Positions 50,816 through 61,228 are shown, counted from the stretch's first letter. The stretch is 64,000 bases of DNA from Pedobacter ureilyticus (GCF_005925345.1 NZ_SSHJ01000001.1:434001-498000), one strand, 5' to 3'. Notes: generated from the sequence alone by a model not told the origin. Numbers and translations: made by a program.

Positions 50816-51691
50816 TTACATGATGTTGTGAATAATATCCGGATGTTCATCGCCTTTATATTCGCTCATAATTTTACGATAAGCCACCGCAAAAAATGCT
50901 GTGGAAAATGGCACAATTATAAATGAACTAAAAATAACCACAATTAACGAACTATACTGACTGATATCGTAATCTAAGAAGAGATTTACCAACCTAAAAC
51001 CCATTAAAATTACGATATAAAAGAAACCAAAAACGATAGCTTGTACAACTACCAAGCCCAACAAAATCATCAATAACTTAATGAAATTCCCTTTAGTGGT
51101 GGCCAAACTTAGCTTTATCGATTCGAATGGAGAACTGTGTTTATCAATAATAAAAAATGGGAAAAAGATAATTCTTACAAAGGTGAGAAAGATGCTTAGC
51201 ACGGCAATACCAACCGCTACATTTACAATAATTGCTCCCGTTTGGGCGTACCCCGAAATTATTTCATGGGTAACCAAAAACTTCAAAAACAGATCAAGCA
51301 GGTACAACACAGGCATTAGCAATATACCTACAAAAAAAATACTTAAACCAAAATACACCGCAGCAATTAAAAACTTAATAATTTCTGCTCTGGTAGGCAG
51401 GGTTTCTATAATTTGGATATCAGCATTTTCGGTATCTAAAAGTTTAAAAATGTATTTGATCATACATAATTCTACCACACAATAGCTTAGCAAAAAAATT
51501 AACAACATTATAGTTCTAATCCCTAAGTTTAACTCTCCCATAAAAAAGGCCATAAATGTGGAAGTTGAAGCCGTTAAAAAGATGAGAAAGCAAAGGGTAG
51601 CTATAGAAAAATAATTTTCCTTTGTTACTTTCCACGCTTGCATAATCACGTCTGTTACGGCAAATGTACTTTCTTTTAAGTAGTTAATCAT
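50816..51691 (-). CDS. Multi-pass membrane protein (291 aa)
   Basis: Six or so membrane helices with a short C-terminal hydrophilic tail (EYKGDEHPDIIHNIM). Near residues 180-200 'KHSSPFESIKLSLATTKGNF' is a hydrophilic loop also found in uncharacterised bacterial membrane proteins (DUF4013/GlpF-type 'DUF975'-like). No enzymatic motif. Function unknown. Confidence 0.75.
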   Translation of the reverse strand: MINYLKESTFAVTDVIMQAWKVTKENYFSIATLCFLIFLTASTSTFMAFFMGELNLGIRTIMLLIFLLSYCVVELCMIKYIFKLLDTENADIQIIETLPTRAEIIKFLIAAVYFGLSIFFVGILLMPVLYLLDLFLKFLVTHEIISGYAQTGAIIVNVAVGIAVLSIFLTFVRIIFFPFFIIDKHSSPFESIKLSLATTKGNFIKLLMILLGLVVVQAIVFGFFYIVILMGFRLVNLFLDYDISQYSSLIVVIFSSFIIVPFSTAFFAVAYRKIMSEYKGDEHPDIIHNIM

Positions 51692-51795
51692 TGTTTTAGA
51701 TATGAGATTTGAGTATTGAGATTTGAGAGTTAATCCCGCTACATCTGTCAGATTTTAATTATTAATTCACTAAAAATTCTCCTGTTCTTTGCTCT

Positions 51796-52767
51796 TTAAT
51801 CCCTTTTTTTCAGCAAAACTCTTTTCACAAAATCTTGTATAAAACCAAAGCCATAAGCAGTAAGCTGTATAAAGGATGCTATTACACTCAAAAATGCAAT
51901 TTTTATTGATTTGTTGACCTGCCAAGCATGAAAAAATATCAACAAAAAGTATAAAAGTAAAAAGAAATTACAAACGTAAGCTAAAGGCTTATAAAAGATG
52001 TTGCTTAGGATGGCAAAGCCTAATCCAAGGGTAAAAATTGCTGGAAAGAAATGTACTGCCTTTAACTCTGAAGGGAAATGTTTGTAAATATTGATGCGTG
52101 CTCTGCCAAAAAAATGCAGTTGTTTGTAAAATTGTTTGAAACTTGTTCGGCGCTTATGATAAACTTTTGCCGCCGGAATTAAACCTATTTTAAAGCCATT
52201 TTCGTGTATACGGATGCTGTATTCGATATCTTCGCCCAAACGAGTAAGAATAAACCCTCCTACTTTTTCATAAACTTCCCTAGAGAGCCCCATGTTAAAG
52301 CTACGCGGATGAAACTGCCCAATGTGTTTTTTGTTGCCGCGAATTCCGCCTGTGGTAAAAGGCGAGGTCATGGCATAACTAATCGCTTTTTGAACCGGTG
52401 TAAAGCTATCATGAGCCGCATCTGGGCCACCAAAGGCATCCAATTGATGCTCAAACAGGTAATCTTTTACAATTTCTAAGTAATCGGATGGCACCAGAAT
52501 ATCCGAATCGAAGATGATAAAGTAATCGCCTTTGGCACGCTCAAAACCAAAGTTCCTGGAAAAGCCCTGACCTGAGTTTTCTTTGTAGAAATACTTTACA
52601 TCGAGTTTATTCTCAAAACTTGCCACAATAGCTTTGGCATCATTAACCGAACCATCTTCTATCACCAATACTTCAAACTGCATATAAGTTTGCTTGCACA
52701 AAGTGGATAGCAGCTCCTTGATCTCCTGCGGACGGTTGTATAAAGGGATGATTATTGAGAAGAACAT
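51796..52767 (-). CDS. Glycosyltransferase family 2 with C-terminal membrane segments (323 aa)
   Basis: GT-A fold: FSIIIPLYNRPQEIKELLST, then VLVIEDGSV, an 'IIFDSDILVP' Asp-x-Asp sugar-nucleotide site, and GGFILTRLGEDIEYSIRIHE for the acceptor region. Three hydrophobic helices follow at the C-terminus (from about residue 240). It would transfer a sugar to a lipid or wall acceptor at the membrane. It precedes another family 2 enzyme in the same direction. Confidence 0.85.
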   Translation of the reverse strand: MFFSIIIPLYNRPQEIKELLSTLCKQTYMQFEVLVIEDGSVNDAKAIVASFENKLDVKYFYKENSGQGFSRNFGFERAKGDYFIIFDSDILVPSDYLEIVKDYLFEHQLDAFGGPDAAHDSFTPVQKAISYAMTSPFTTGGIRGNKKHIGQFHPRSFNMGLSREVYEKVGGFILTRLGEDIEYSIRIHENGFKIGLIPAAKVYHKRRTSFKQFYKQLHFFGRARINIYKHFPSELKAVHFFPAIFTLGLGFAILSNIFYKPLAYVCNFFLLLYFLLIFFHAWQVNKSIKIAFLSVIASFIQLTAYGFGFIQDFVKRVLLKKRD

Positions 52768-52802
52768 TTAACAATTAGCTGATGATCTAATTAGCTAATT
52801 AG

Positions 52803-53753
52803 CTAATTAATTTCCTTTTCTATTAAATACTGATTTCTTTCTGGCGCATTACGACCAACCAGCTCGGCCACAAAACCCGCTAAAAACATTTGCGAACCTA
52901 CAACAATGGCGACCAGCGCTAAATAAAACAAGGGTTGGTCTGTAGAGTTACGATAAGGTAAATTGTTCCAAATGTGTACCTGCTTCTCTACCATAATGTA
53001 AATGGCCATAATGATTCCTAGGAAAAAACTCAACACACCTAAAGAACCGAAAAAGTGCATTGGGCGTTTACCAAATTTACCCACGAAGAAAATAGACATC
53101 AAGTCTAAAAAACCATTGATAAACCTACTTAAACCAAATTTGGTTACCCCGTATTTACGGGCACGATGCTCTACCACCTGCTCTCCTATTTTAGAAAAAC
53201 CAGCCCATTTTGCCAGCACAGGAATGTAACGGTGCATTTCGCCATAAACTTCTATGGTTTTAATGACATCGTGGCGATAGGCTTTAAGGCCACAGTTGAA
53301 ATCGTTCAATTGAATGCCACTCATTTTACGGGTAGCGGCATTAAACAACTTAGTAGGAATGGTTTTGGTAATGGGATCGTAGCGTTTTTTCTTCCAGCCC
53401 GAAATTACGTCGTAACCTTCGTCTTTAATTCGGCTGTAAAGTGCTGGTATTTCGTCTGGACTGTCTTGCAAATCGGCATCCATAGTGATAACAACATCTC
53501 CTTGCGCCGCAGCAAAGCCCACATTTAAAGCCGCGGATTTACCGTAATTACGCCTAAATTTGATGGCTCTGATACTTGCAAACCTCAACTTCAATTCTGT
53601 AATTACCTGCCAAGAGCGGTCGGTACTTCCGTCGTCAATAAAAATAGCTTCGTAAGAAAAGTTATGCTTCTGCATCACATCATCTATCCAAGCAATTAAC
53701 TCGGGCAGCGACTCGTCTTCATTATATAGTGGTACTACAACTGATATATCCAT
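52803..53753 (-). CDS. GtrB/Dpm1-like membrane glycosyltransferase (316 aa)
   Basis: Start chosen at 53753 (MDISVVVPLYNEDESLPEL); the longer frame adds 18 residues read from the hairpin repeat at 53768-53784. GT-A domain: EAIFIDDGSTDRSWQVI, VITMDADLQDSPDEIPALY (Asp-x-Asp), and NYGKSAALNVGFAAAQGD, followed by two membrane helices (FGSLGVLSFFLGIIMAIYI and another). It resembles polyprenyl-phosphate glucosyl/mannosyltransferases that make a lipid-linked sugar donor. Confidence 0.9.
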   Translation of the reverse strand: MDISVVVPLYNEDESLPELIAWIDDVMQKHNFSYEAIFIDDGSTDRSWQVITELKLRFASIRAIKFRRNYGKSAALNVGFAAAQGDVVITMDADLQDSPDEIPALYSRIKDEGYDVISGWKKKRYDPITKTIPTKLFNAATRKMSGIQLNDFNCGLKAYRHDVIKTIEVYGEMHRYIPVLAKWAGFSKIGEQVVEHRARKYGVTKFGLSRFINGFLDLMSIFFVGKFGKRPMHFFGSLGVLSFFLGIIMAIYIMVEKQVHIWNNLPYRNSTDQPLFYLALVAIVVGSQMFLAGFVAELVGRNAPERNQYLIEKEIN

Positions 53754-53767
53754 TAGGCCTCCCCTAG

Positions 53768-53784
53768 CCCCTCCGAAGGAGGGG
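53768..53784. repeat. Small GC-rich hairpin repeat
   Basis: CCCCTCC, GAA, GGAGGGG form a perfect stem just upstream of the glycosyltransferase ATG. The motif, with the adjoining CCTCCCCTAGCCCC, recurs upstream of many genes in Bacteroidetes. It gives artefactual N-termini in the longer frame. Confidence 0.6.
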
Positions 53785-53862
53785 GATTTGTAAAAAATAA
53801 CGTGCAAATTTCATCAAATAAATTGAGATAATTTGCACGTTTAAAATATAATTTAAAAAGCA

Positions 53863-54441
53863 CTATTTGGCTCCAAATTGCTCGTCGGCTTGGCTAGCAA
53901 ACGGATTGGGGTTTTCTTTTTTAACTATAGCGGCACTAATTAAACTAATAATCAATCCTGATATGGTAAACGTAACTGCCAATCCAAAAACCATGAACAT
54001 AATCATGTATTTGCTCATCATTTCTATACCTTTTAACTGTTGTTCATCGCTTCCTGCTTTTGCTCTAGCAGCATCAATGATGGCTTCCATAGAACCTGGA
54101 CTTAGTATTTTATAATACAGAACGGTTAATAATGCGATGAAAAGGCCAGCATAAGCCGCTACTTTAAAACCAGCAGAGAAAGCTCTTCCAAATGTGATAA
54201 AACCGCCCAATTCGCTTCTGTGTTTTGTTTGTACATAAATAATGGCTGCAATAAACGGAACATAGGTTAAGGCAGTTGACAAAATTTTTAAACCAATTGA
54301 TACATTCTCGTAATTTGCTCCGCCCATACCCATCGCTTCCGAAAGATAAATTAACGCCAAATTATAAATTGCATATAATAATGCTACTTGAAAAGCCAAT
54401 ACATTCGGCTTCTTTTGTTCTTGTGCAAGCTGTTGTTCCAT
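53863..54441 (-). CDS. DUF4199-family membrane protein (192 aa)
   Basis: Four membrane helices, the pattern YAIYNLALIYLSEAMG, TFGRAFSAGFKVAAYAGLFI and a helix pair near the C-terminus (MSKYMIMFMVFGLAVTFTIS, ISGLIISLISAAIVKKENP) match DUF4199, widespread in Bacteroidetes and of unknown role. Immediately upstream, 11 bases away, is the 224-residue gene. Confidence 0.9.
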   Translation of the reverse strand: MEQQLAQEQKKPNVLAFQVALLYAIYNLALIYLSEAMGMGGANYENVSIGLKILSTALTYVPFIAAIIYVQTKHRSELGGFITFGRAFSAGFKVAAYAGLFIALLTVLYYKILSPGSMEAIIDAARAKAGSDEQQLKGIEMMSKYMIMFMVFGLAVTFTISGLIISLISAAIVKKENPNPFASQADEQFGAK

Positions 54442-54452
54442 ACGATATAATA

Positions 54453-55127
54453 TTATCTACTTTGGTTAAAATTAGTAATTAAACAATAAACAGACGCATC
54501 AAAAGCTTTATTGTTACTATATTTCTCCAAATCTTTATAGGCCTGCTCTGATGCCACTGGCTGTAAAAAGAAAGCCATAAAAGGTACAAACAACTCCTGC
54601 ATTTCTTCTGCCAAGTTTAAAATCTTAGCGTTTTCGCAGATTTCCTGAATGCTGGTTTCGGCTAATTGTTGGTTTTCAATCAAATCTTCGTAGATATGAA
54701 ATTCGTCTTGAAACTCGTCCTCTTCTACCAATAAAAATTCTTTCAAGAAGTCCTCTAATTCTGGCTTAATCTGCTCGTCGTGGCATTCATTAATGTACAA
54801 TAATAGGTTTAACAATTCTGTACCTCTATCAATGGTTTCATCCTCAATGGCTTCCCATTCTTTGGATTCTAAATAATCAGCCTCTAGCTTGTTTACATCG
54901 CTAGTAAAAAAGTTAATCATCAATAAATCGAAGAAAGTTTCTCTCAGTTCTTCAAACTTTGGATATTCGTCAAAAACGGCATCAAATTGCTCCACTTTAT
55001 CCATAAAATCAGCATCAGCTTCAAAAGCTGATACTAATTTGTGAGTTATCTCTACACTTGCTGCTTTATTTACCTCTCCAAATTTCGCTAATGAAGCAGT
55101 TATTGTTTTTTTTACTGTGTTGTTCAT
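54453..55127 (-). CDS. Acidic hypothetical protein (224 aa)
   Basis: Unrecognised. Strongly acidic helical protein (DEFLLVEEDEFQDEFHIYED and similar stretches), no signal peptide or membrane segment, so cytoplasmic. It precedes the DUF4199 gene by 11 bases in the same direction and is likely to be co-transcribed with it. Confidence 0.7.
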   Translation of the reverse strand: MNNTVKKTITASLAKFGEVNKAASVEITHKLVSAFEADADFMDKVEQFDAVFDEYPKFEELRETFFDLLMINFFTSDVNKLEADYLESKEWEAIEDETIDRGTELLNLLLYINECHDEQIKPELEDFLKEFLLVEEDEFQDEFHIYEDLIENQQLAETSIQEICENAKILNLAEEMQELFVPFMAFFLQPVASEQAYKDLEKYSNNKAFDASVYCLITNFNQSR

Positions 55128-55200
55128 TTTTTCGTTTTTCGTTGTTTGCTGCCCGTTTTTCGTTGTTTGACCAAATGATTAACCACGCACGAACAACAAT

Positions 55201-56460
55201 TTAATAAATATTATACTGTCCGTTATGATAAACCATCTCTACTTTTCCCTTCAAAGTTTTATTGAACAAAGGAGAATTAGCCGATTTTGATTGATTGGTT
55301 TCGGTATTGAAAATCCACTCTTTGGTAGGGTTGAAAACCGTAAAGTTTGCAGCGGCTCCTACTTTAACCTGAGGAACCTCCAATTTTAGTAAAGTTCTAG
55401 GGGCAATTGCCAATTTCTCGACAATTAATGCCGTGTCTAGACCTGCCTGCAATAACAATGGCAATACAGTTTGTAAAGCAATAATTCCATAGTTTGCGAT
55501 CTCGAATTCGACGTTCTTGAATTCAATTTCGTACGGCCGATGCTGCGAAGAAACTGCATCAATAATGCCGTCTTTTAAACCTGCAATCAGTGCCTTGTTA
55601 TCAGCTTTGCTACGTAATGGTGGTTTTACTTTGTAATTGCTATCAAAATCGTTCAACAACTCTTCTGTAAACACCAATTGATGTGCAGCTACATCACAAG
55701 TTACTTTTACGCCCTCCTTTTTTGCTTTTTTAATTAGCGCTACCGAACCTGCTGTAGAGATATTACTGATATGGATGGGTGCATTGTGGTATTGTGCCAA
55801 GAAAATATCTCTAGATACTTGCATTTCTTCGGCCAATGCCGGAATGCCCTTCATGCCCAATAAAATGGTCGTAGCGCTTTCGTTCACATGGGCTTTTCCG
55901 GCCAAAGCCTTATTTTCTGGATGGGAAAACAACAAACCATCAAAACCTAGGGCATATTGCAAAGCTCTACTCATGAAACCATCATCGGCAATGGCTTTTC
56001 CAGCTTCTGCAAAGGCAACGGCACCAGCTTGTTTCATATCAAACATTTCTGCCAATTCTTTACCTTCCAAATTCTGACTGATTGCCCCAATTGGATGTAC
56101 ATCTACCAAGTTACCCTTAGCTCTGTTTAAAATATATTCTACTTCGCCTTTGCTATGCACCACCGGTTTGGTATTTGGCATAACAGCAATACCTGTAAAA
56201 CCACCTGCAGCTGCCGCAGCTGTACCTGTTTTTATATCTTCCTTGGTTTCGAAACCGGGATCTCCAAAAACACAATTTAGATCGAAAAACCCTGACGATA
56301 AAATTGAACCACTTCCTTCAAAAACAGTTTCAGATTTTTGTTGTGATAGGTTTACGCTTATCTCTACAATAGTTCCTTTATCAACTCTCACATCGCAAGT
56401 TTTTCCGTTAAACTCGCTACTGGCATCGGCAATGGTAATTCCCTTAATTAAGAGGCTCAT
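55201..56460 (-). CDS. Dihydroorotase homologue lacking metal ligands (419 aa)
   Basis: Overall dihydroorotase fold: TAAAAAGGFTGIAVMPNTKP, DVAAHQLVFTEELLNDFDSN and VKPPLRSKADNKALIAGLKD are clear. The metal-binding HxH is absent (FFDLNCVFGDPG where active enzymes have D-x-H-x-H-x-R-DPG), and the catalytic Asp of the ATDHAPH motif is replaced by a Gln in SSQHRPY. So it probably cannot bind the usual zinc pair and may be a non-catalytic partner of aspartate transcarbamoylase, as in other bacteria, or have another role. Confidence 0.8.
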   Translation of the reverse strand: MSLLIKGITIADASSEFNGKTCDVRVDKGTIVEISVNLSQQKSETVFEGSGSILSSGFFDLNCVFGDPGFETKEDIKTGTAAAAAGGFTGIAVMPNTKPVVHSKGEVEYILNRAKGNLVDVHPIGAISQNLEGKELAEMFDMKQAGAVAFAEAGKAIADDGFMSRALQYALGFDGLLFSHPENKALAGKAHVNESATTILLGMKGIPALAEEMQVSRDIFLAQYHNAPIHISNISTAGSVALIKKAKKEGVKVTCDVAAHQLVFTEELLNDFDSNYKVKPPLRSKADNKALIAGLKDGIIDAVSSQHRPYEIEFKNVEFEIANYGIIALQTVLPLLLQAGLDTALIVEKLAIAPRTLLKLEVPQVKVGAAANFTVFNPTKEWIFNTETNQSKSANSPLFNKTLKGKVEMVYHNGQYNIY

Positions 56461-56545
56461 GAATTTTATATTTATTTTTTATATCGTTCAACCACAATTA
56501 TTTACTAGCCACGTACGCACAGATTTTTCATGTTATCTAGTTTCT

Positions 56546-58582
56546 TTACCTGTGGATCTGTAGCTTAAAAAACCTGACTAACAAGATCTCCGCAGCTATA
56601 AAAACCAAACTCAAAATTAGGCAAAGTTTCCATAACTCGGTTCCATTATTTTTTTCGGCTATGGCCGATGAAATGTTCTCTTTTTTAGTATCAATGAAAT
56701 GAATTTTATTTGTACCGAAACGCTCTTGCAAATCGGTTTGATTATCGTATTTCATATTCGATTCTGCCCTGTTATCATTAAAAGCAACTACCGCCATTAT
56801 AGAATCTGCTTTTTTCACGTCATAAAATCCAGCTTTTTGAATTTGGTCTGCAACGTAAAGTAAGCTTTTCCCATTTTGACGGCTTACATCTGGTATGATA
56901 TCAAAACCATCTCCTATTAGTTTCAAAGATTGATTTGCCCCTAATTTTACCAATGGCAAAGTGATTACATTATCTTTTGCAATGGTGTAAAACAATGGTT
57001 GATCTTTCACACTTTGAAAAGCTATTTTATACATCAAAGGCACAAAAAGTGGATGTTTAGCAAGGTTTCCATCGGTTTCTTCTAGGCCAGTGGCGGCCAA
57101 AAAAATTTGTCCTGAAGTTATCGGATAACGGGCTAGAAAGGTTTTTCCAGCTGGCAACTGCAGCAACGGTTCCTTGGTTATCCTACTATTTTCGGCATAA
57201 GTAAAATACCGATTAACCAATGGCAAATCCATGTTTTTTGGCAAAGTTTCAAATACTTCTTTAAACAAACTGTGTTTCAACTCTATTTGCGAAACCTTGG
57301 TAGCTACTGTAGCTAAACTTGTTACAGCAGGTAAATTCAACGTAGTTAAAAACGAAGCATAGCTAGAAACATTGGCAGCTGTAGAAGGAAAAATGACTAC
57401 CGTACCGCCATTGTTAACAAAATTTTTCAGTTCTAGTGCTAAGCCGCTTGATGGCTGACTAATGCCATTCAGCACGATTAAGCTATAATTTGAAAAAGCA
57501 GCATAGTTAATGTTATTTTCGGAAACCGAAGTCAACTTGAAATAAGGATCAGCATTGTAAAGTGCTTCGATATACTTAGCTGTTTTGCCGCCGTTGATGC
57601 TCAAAATTTGTTGATTTGCATTAACTTCGAAACTGAAATTCAGCTCATCATCAAAAGTTAAGGGATAATCTTTAATACTTAAAACGCCCTTTTGCCAGCC
57701 CAAACCTAAACCACTGAAAGAAAGTGTATCTGTAAACGTTGCACCAGCAGCAATACTAACACTATTAACTGCCTTTTGTTGGTTATTAATGGTCAACTTG
57801 AGCGGTACATTCTTTGCATCATCGTTACCAAAGTTTTTTAGACGAACAATAATTTTTTCGGAAGTATTGGGTTGGTGCACCGGAGATAGAAACCCAACGC
57901 TATCAACAGAAATATTGGGTAATTCATTGGCGCTTAATTTCACGAGGGTTAATTGAGTGTCTTGATCTTTTTTTATAGCTTCTTTACCTGCAAAGTTTTG
58001 CTGAAAATCGGATATCACATACGCATACCTATTACTAACACCAGTAAACACCCCTTGTTGGCGATTAATCACCTGTTGTAAAAATCTATTTGCTGCAGAA
58101 ATCTTTACTTCATCTATCGCTTGTAAAAACTCTTCTTTATTTAGCAATCGCTGATGCTTACCCTCAAAATCATTAGTTAATAACTGGAAACGATCATTTA
58201 ATTGATAACTCTTTGCAATTTCCTTCGCTCTGCGCTTGGCCTCATCCAGCAAACTCCCCTCTTTGTTTACCGCATCCATGCTGTAAGAATTATCCAAATA
58301 GATACTTACAATATTTCCATTTATTTTGTTTGTATCGGCATTGGAGTTAATAAAAGGTCTGGCAAAAGCTAAAACCAAGAAAACAATAGCCAGCATACGA
58401 GCAGCTAAAACCAATAAATTCTTAAGTTTTTCTCTAGATGAATTTTGTTCTTTTACTTCCCTTAGAAAGGAAACGTTACTAAAATAGACTCTCTTGAACT
58501 TCCGGAAATTAAATAAATGGATGACTACCGGAACTAAGACCGCCAATAGTGCAAAAAGAAAGCCCGGATAGAGGAAATTCAT
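56546..58582 (-). CDS. BatA-domain membrane protein with vWA-like region (678 aa)
   Basis: Start chosen at 58582 (MNFLYPGFLFALLAVLVPVV); six residues precede it in the longer frame. N-terminal BatA domain: HLFNFRKFKRVYFSNVSFLR and a first membrane helix pair, LLVLAARMLAIVFLVLAFAR, then a vWA-like part with SIYLDNSYSMDAVN (DxS-x-S like) and a C-terminal membrane helix. Typical of Bacteroidetes cell-envelope proteins of the BatA family. Function not defined. Confidence 0.85.
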   Translation of the reverse strand: MNFLYPGFLFALLAVLVPVVIHLFNFRKFKRVYFSNVSFLREVKEQNSSREKLKNLLVLAARMLAIVFLVLAFARPFINSNADTNKINGNIVSIYLDNSYSMDAVNKEGSLLDEAKRRAKEIAKSYQLNDRFQLLTNDFEGKHQRLLNKEEFLQAIDEVKISAANRFLQQVINRQQGVFTGVSNRYAYVISDFQQNFAGKEAIKKDQDTQLTLVKLSANELPNISVDSVGFLSPVHQPNTSEKIIVRLKNFGNDDAKNVPLKLTINNQQKAVNSVSIAAGATFTDTLSFSGLGLGWQKGVLSIKDYPLTFDDELNFSFEVNANQQILSINGGKTAKYIEALYNADPYFKLTSVSENNINYAAFSNYSLIVLNGISQPSSGLALELKNFVNNGGTVVIFPSTAANVSSYASFLTTLNLPAVTSLATVATKVSQIELKHSLFKEVFETLPKNMDLPLVNRYFTYAENSRITKEPLLQLPAGKTFLARYPITSGQIFLAATGLEETDGNLAKHPLFVPLMYKIAFQSVKDQPLFYTIAKDNVITLPLVKLGANQSLKLIGDGFDIIPDVSRQNGKSLLYVADQIQKAGFYDVKKADSIMAVVAFNDNRAESNMKYDNQTDLQERFGTNKIHFIDTKKENISSAIAEKNNGTELWKLCLILSLVFIAAEILLVRFFKLQIHR

Positions 58583-58783
58583 TAAAAACCAAAGGTACAA
58601 AAGATTTACAATTTTACAGGTTTGGATTTATGATTTTATGGTTACAGTTTTTTGTAAAAGCACACCTTTTTATTAAATTGTACTGCTATTTCTTTAGAAA
58701 CTATTTAAAAATAGACCCATATTTTTAGAGTTAATGGTTGCTGGATATATCAAAAGCTAGTGAATGCTTATAGGTGAATGTCC

Positions 58784-61225
58784 TTAGCTGCCTAAGTCTT
58801 TTTCTACATCGAAATTTAAACGGTTTTTTATTTTACCAATGTCTTTCCACAAATCACCTAATTTTTTTACTCTTTGCTTAATGTTAAAAATGGTAAAATC
58901 ACTGATTTGCAAATCTTGATTGACTTCTTCCCATTTTAGCGGCGTAGAAACAGTAGCTAGGGGTTTTGGCCTTACCGAATATGGAGCAACAATGGTTTGC
59001 CCCTTTCTGTTCTGCAAATAATCTAAATAAATTTTGTTTTTACGTTTACTTGGACTGCGCTCTAAGCTTGTAACATCGGGGTGTTTTTCGTAAACTAGGC
59101 CAGCTAAATAATGAATAAAGTTTTTAGCTATCTCATAATCGTAAGCATGCAGTGGCACTACAATGTGTATTCCTTTAGAACCTGATGTTTTTACAAAGGA
59201 CGTCAATTTCATTTCATCCAATATCTCTTTGGTGGTTAAGGCTATTTTTATTACTTCTTTAAAATCTACTCCGTTTGGGTCTAGATCTAATACCGCAAAA
59301 AGAGGTTGGTTTGGCTTACGGTAAGTACTCATCCAAGGATTAACTTCTATGCAACCTAAGTTTACCATCCAAAGCAAGGTAGCTTCATCATTACAAATTA
59401 AATAGTCTATCGTTTTGTGAAGATGCGTTGATTTTAATGACGCATATTTTATCCAACTTGGAATTTGATCGACGTTTAGATCCTTTTGAAAGAAACTAGG
59501 TTTGGTAATTCCGTTAGGATGCCGATTTAACGAGAGTGGTCTATTTTTAAGATGTGGCAACAGGAAAGTAGCTATCTCTCGATAATAATTGACCAAATCG
59601 CCTTTGGTAATATTTTCTTGTGGCCAATAAATTTTTGTTTGATTGGTAAGTTTTACCGCTTTTCTGCCAAATTTCAAAGTTAGCTCGTCGTGAGCAACAG
59701 TATCATTAATTATTGGCTTTTCAAGCCCCACATCTGCAATTTCTTTATCTGCTCTAATACCCTTAAATACCGGATGACGCAGATGTTGGTTCTCAGTCCA
59801 CTCGGAAAAAATAACTTCGCAAACTACTTTAGGTTTTACCCAAGTTACGTTTCTTTCTTGAGCAACCTTTTCATTAAATGGTCTATCTTTTACTTGTAAA
59901 GGCTTTAAAATTTCTGAAATTTCTTTCAAAGACTTATCGCTAAACCCGGTACCACAATTACCGATATAAACGAGTTGTCTTTTTTCATTTCTGATAGCCA
60001 AAACTAATGCTCCAAAATATTTTCTACTACCAGAAGGTTTGGTAAAACCTACAATAATTGCTTCTTGCGTTTGCTGGATTTTAACTTTTTGCCAACTACC
60101 ATTTCTGGCACCGTTTACATAGGCACTATTAATATTTTTAGCAACAATTCCTTCCCATTTTTTTTCTTTGGCTTGCTTAAAAAATTGTGCTCCACTTGTT
60201 TTAGCGGTTGTAACCAGTTCAATTTCTTTCTGTTTATTATCAAACAAAAGTTTTTCCAATAATTTTCTGCGTTGCTGCAAAGGCAGCATTCTTACATCAG
60301 ATTTTTTAATCTCTAACACATCGAAAACTACATAACGTAAGGATACTTTGTTTTGTGAACCATCATACTGTTGCAATGCCTGGAAATTTGTCTTTTCCTT
60401 TTCCCTCACCACAATTTCTCCATCCAACACAGCATCTATATTTAATTTTTTAAATGCATCTATTAAGGTTGGGTAGTCATTGATGAGGCTTTTGCCGTTT
60501 CTAGAAGTAAGTGAAATCTTGTTTTTGCTTATCTTGGCAATTGCACGATAGCCATCTAATTTCTCTTCAAAAATCCAGTCTTTTTCTTCGGTTACATGCT
60601 TCACTAGCTTGGCTAGCATAGGTCTATGAAAATCTTTTTGCGCAGTATTTACTTCCGTTTCCGCTTTAGCCTTTTTAAAATCTTTACCCTGTTGTTTTAC
60701 TTTAGCAGCCACTTTATCTTCGGCATCATACTTAACATTTACCGCATATTTATCGTTATGTTTAATGAGTAACCATGCGTTTTGTTCGTTATCCTTCATT
60801 CGCACCAAAGCAAATTCACCTTTCAGTTTTCTACCGTGCAGTACAAACTTCAAATTTCCGGCAGCCAAGCCTTCTTTCATACTATTTTTTTGACCTCTAA
60901 TCGGTTCATAGGTACCTTCATCAAAGATATTAACCACACCTGCGCCGTAATTACCTTTAGGTATTATACCCTCAAAAGTCCTATAGTCGTACGGATGATC
61001 TTCCACCATCATAGCCAGGCGCTTGTCTTTTGGGTTTAGTGAAGGTCCTTTGGGAACAGCCCAGCTTTTCAGCACCCCATCTACTTCTAACCTAAAATCG
61101 TAGTGTAGGTGCGAAGCATGATGCCTTTGAACCACAAACGATAACCGCTTACCCATTTTTTTGCCATCTTTTGGTTCTGTAGTTTTTTCAAAGTCTCTTT
61201 TATTTTTGTACTCGCTTAACGACAT
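58784..61225 (-). CDS. ligD: DNA ligase D (phosphoesterase, ligase, polymerase; 813 aa)
   Basis: Domain order: N-terminal phosphoesterase (FVVQRHHASHLHYDFRLEVD, residues 30-50), ATP-dependent ligase with catalytic Lys222 in EEKLDGYRA and a 'DGEIVVRE' motif, then a primase/polymerase domain (LLWMVNLGCIEVNPW, VLDLDPNG, SGSKGIHIVVPL). It repairs double-strand breaks with Ku. Length and motifs are normal. It starts 3 bases after the Ku stop, so the two are co-expressed. Confidence 0.95.
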   Translation of the reverse strand: MSLSEYKNKRDFEKTTEPKDGKKMGKRLSFVVQRHHASHLHYDFRLEVDGVLKSWAVPKGPSLNPKDKRLAMMVEDHPYDYRTFEGIIPKGNYGAGVVNIFDEGTYEPIRGQKNSMKEGLAAGNLKFVLHGRKLKGEFALVRMKDNEQNAWLLIKHNDKYAVNVKYDAEDKVAAKVKQQGKDFKKAKAETEVNTAQKDFHRPMLAKLVKHVTEEKDWIFEEKLDGYRAIAKISKNKISLTSRNGKSLINDYPTLIDAFKKLNIDAVLDGEIVVREKEKTNFQALQQYDGSQNKVSLRYVVFDVLEIKKSDVRMLPLQQRRKLLEKLLFDNKQKEIELVTTAKTSGAQFFKQAKEKKWEGIVAKNINSAYVNGARNGSWQKVKIQQTQEAIIVGFTKPSGSRKYFGALVLAIRNEKRQLVYIGNCGTGFSDKSLKEISEILKPLQVKDRPFNEKVAQERNVTWVKPKVVCEVIFSEWTENQHLRHPVFKGIRADKEIADVGLEKPIINDTVAHDELTLKFGRKAVKLTNQTKIYWPQENITKGDLVNYYREIATFLLPHLKNRPLSLNRHPNGITKPSFFQKDLNVDQIPSWIKYASLKSTHLHKTIDYLICNDEATLLWMVNLGCIEVNPWMSTYRKPNQPLFAVLDLDPNGVDFKEVIKIALTTKEILDEMKLTSFVKTSGSKGIHIVVPLHAYDYEIAKNFIHYLAGLVYEKHPDVTSLERSPSKRKNKIYLDYLQNRKGQTIVAPYSVRPKPLATVSTPLKWEEVNQDLQISDFTIFNIKQRVKKLGDLWKDIGKIKNRLNFDVEKDLGS

Positions 61226-61228
61226 CGG

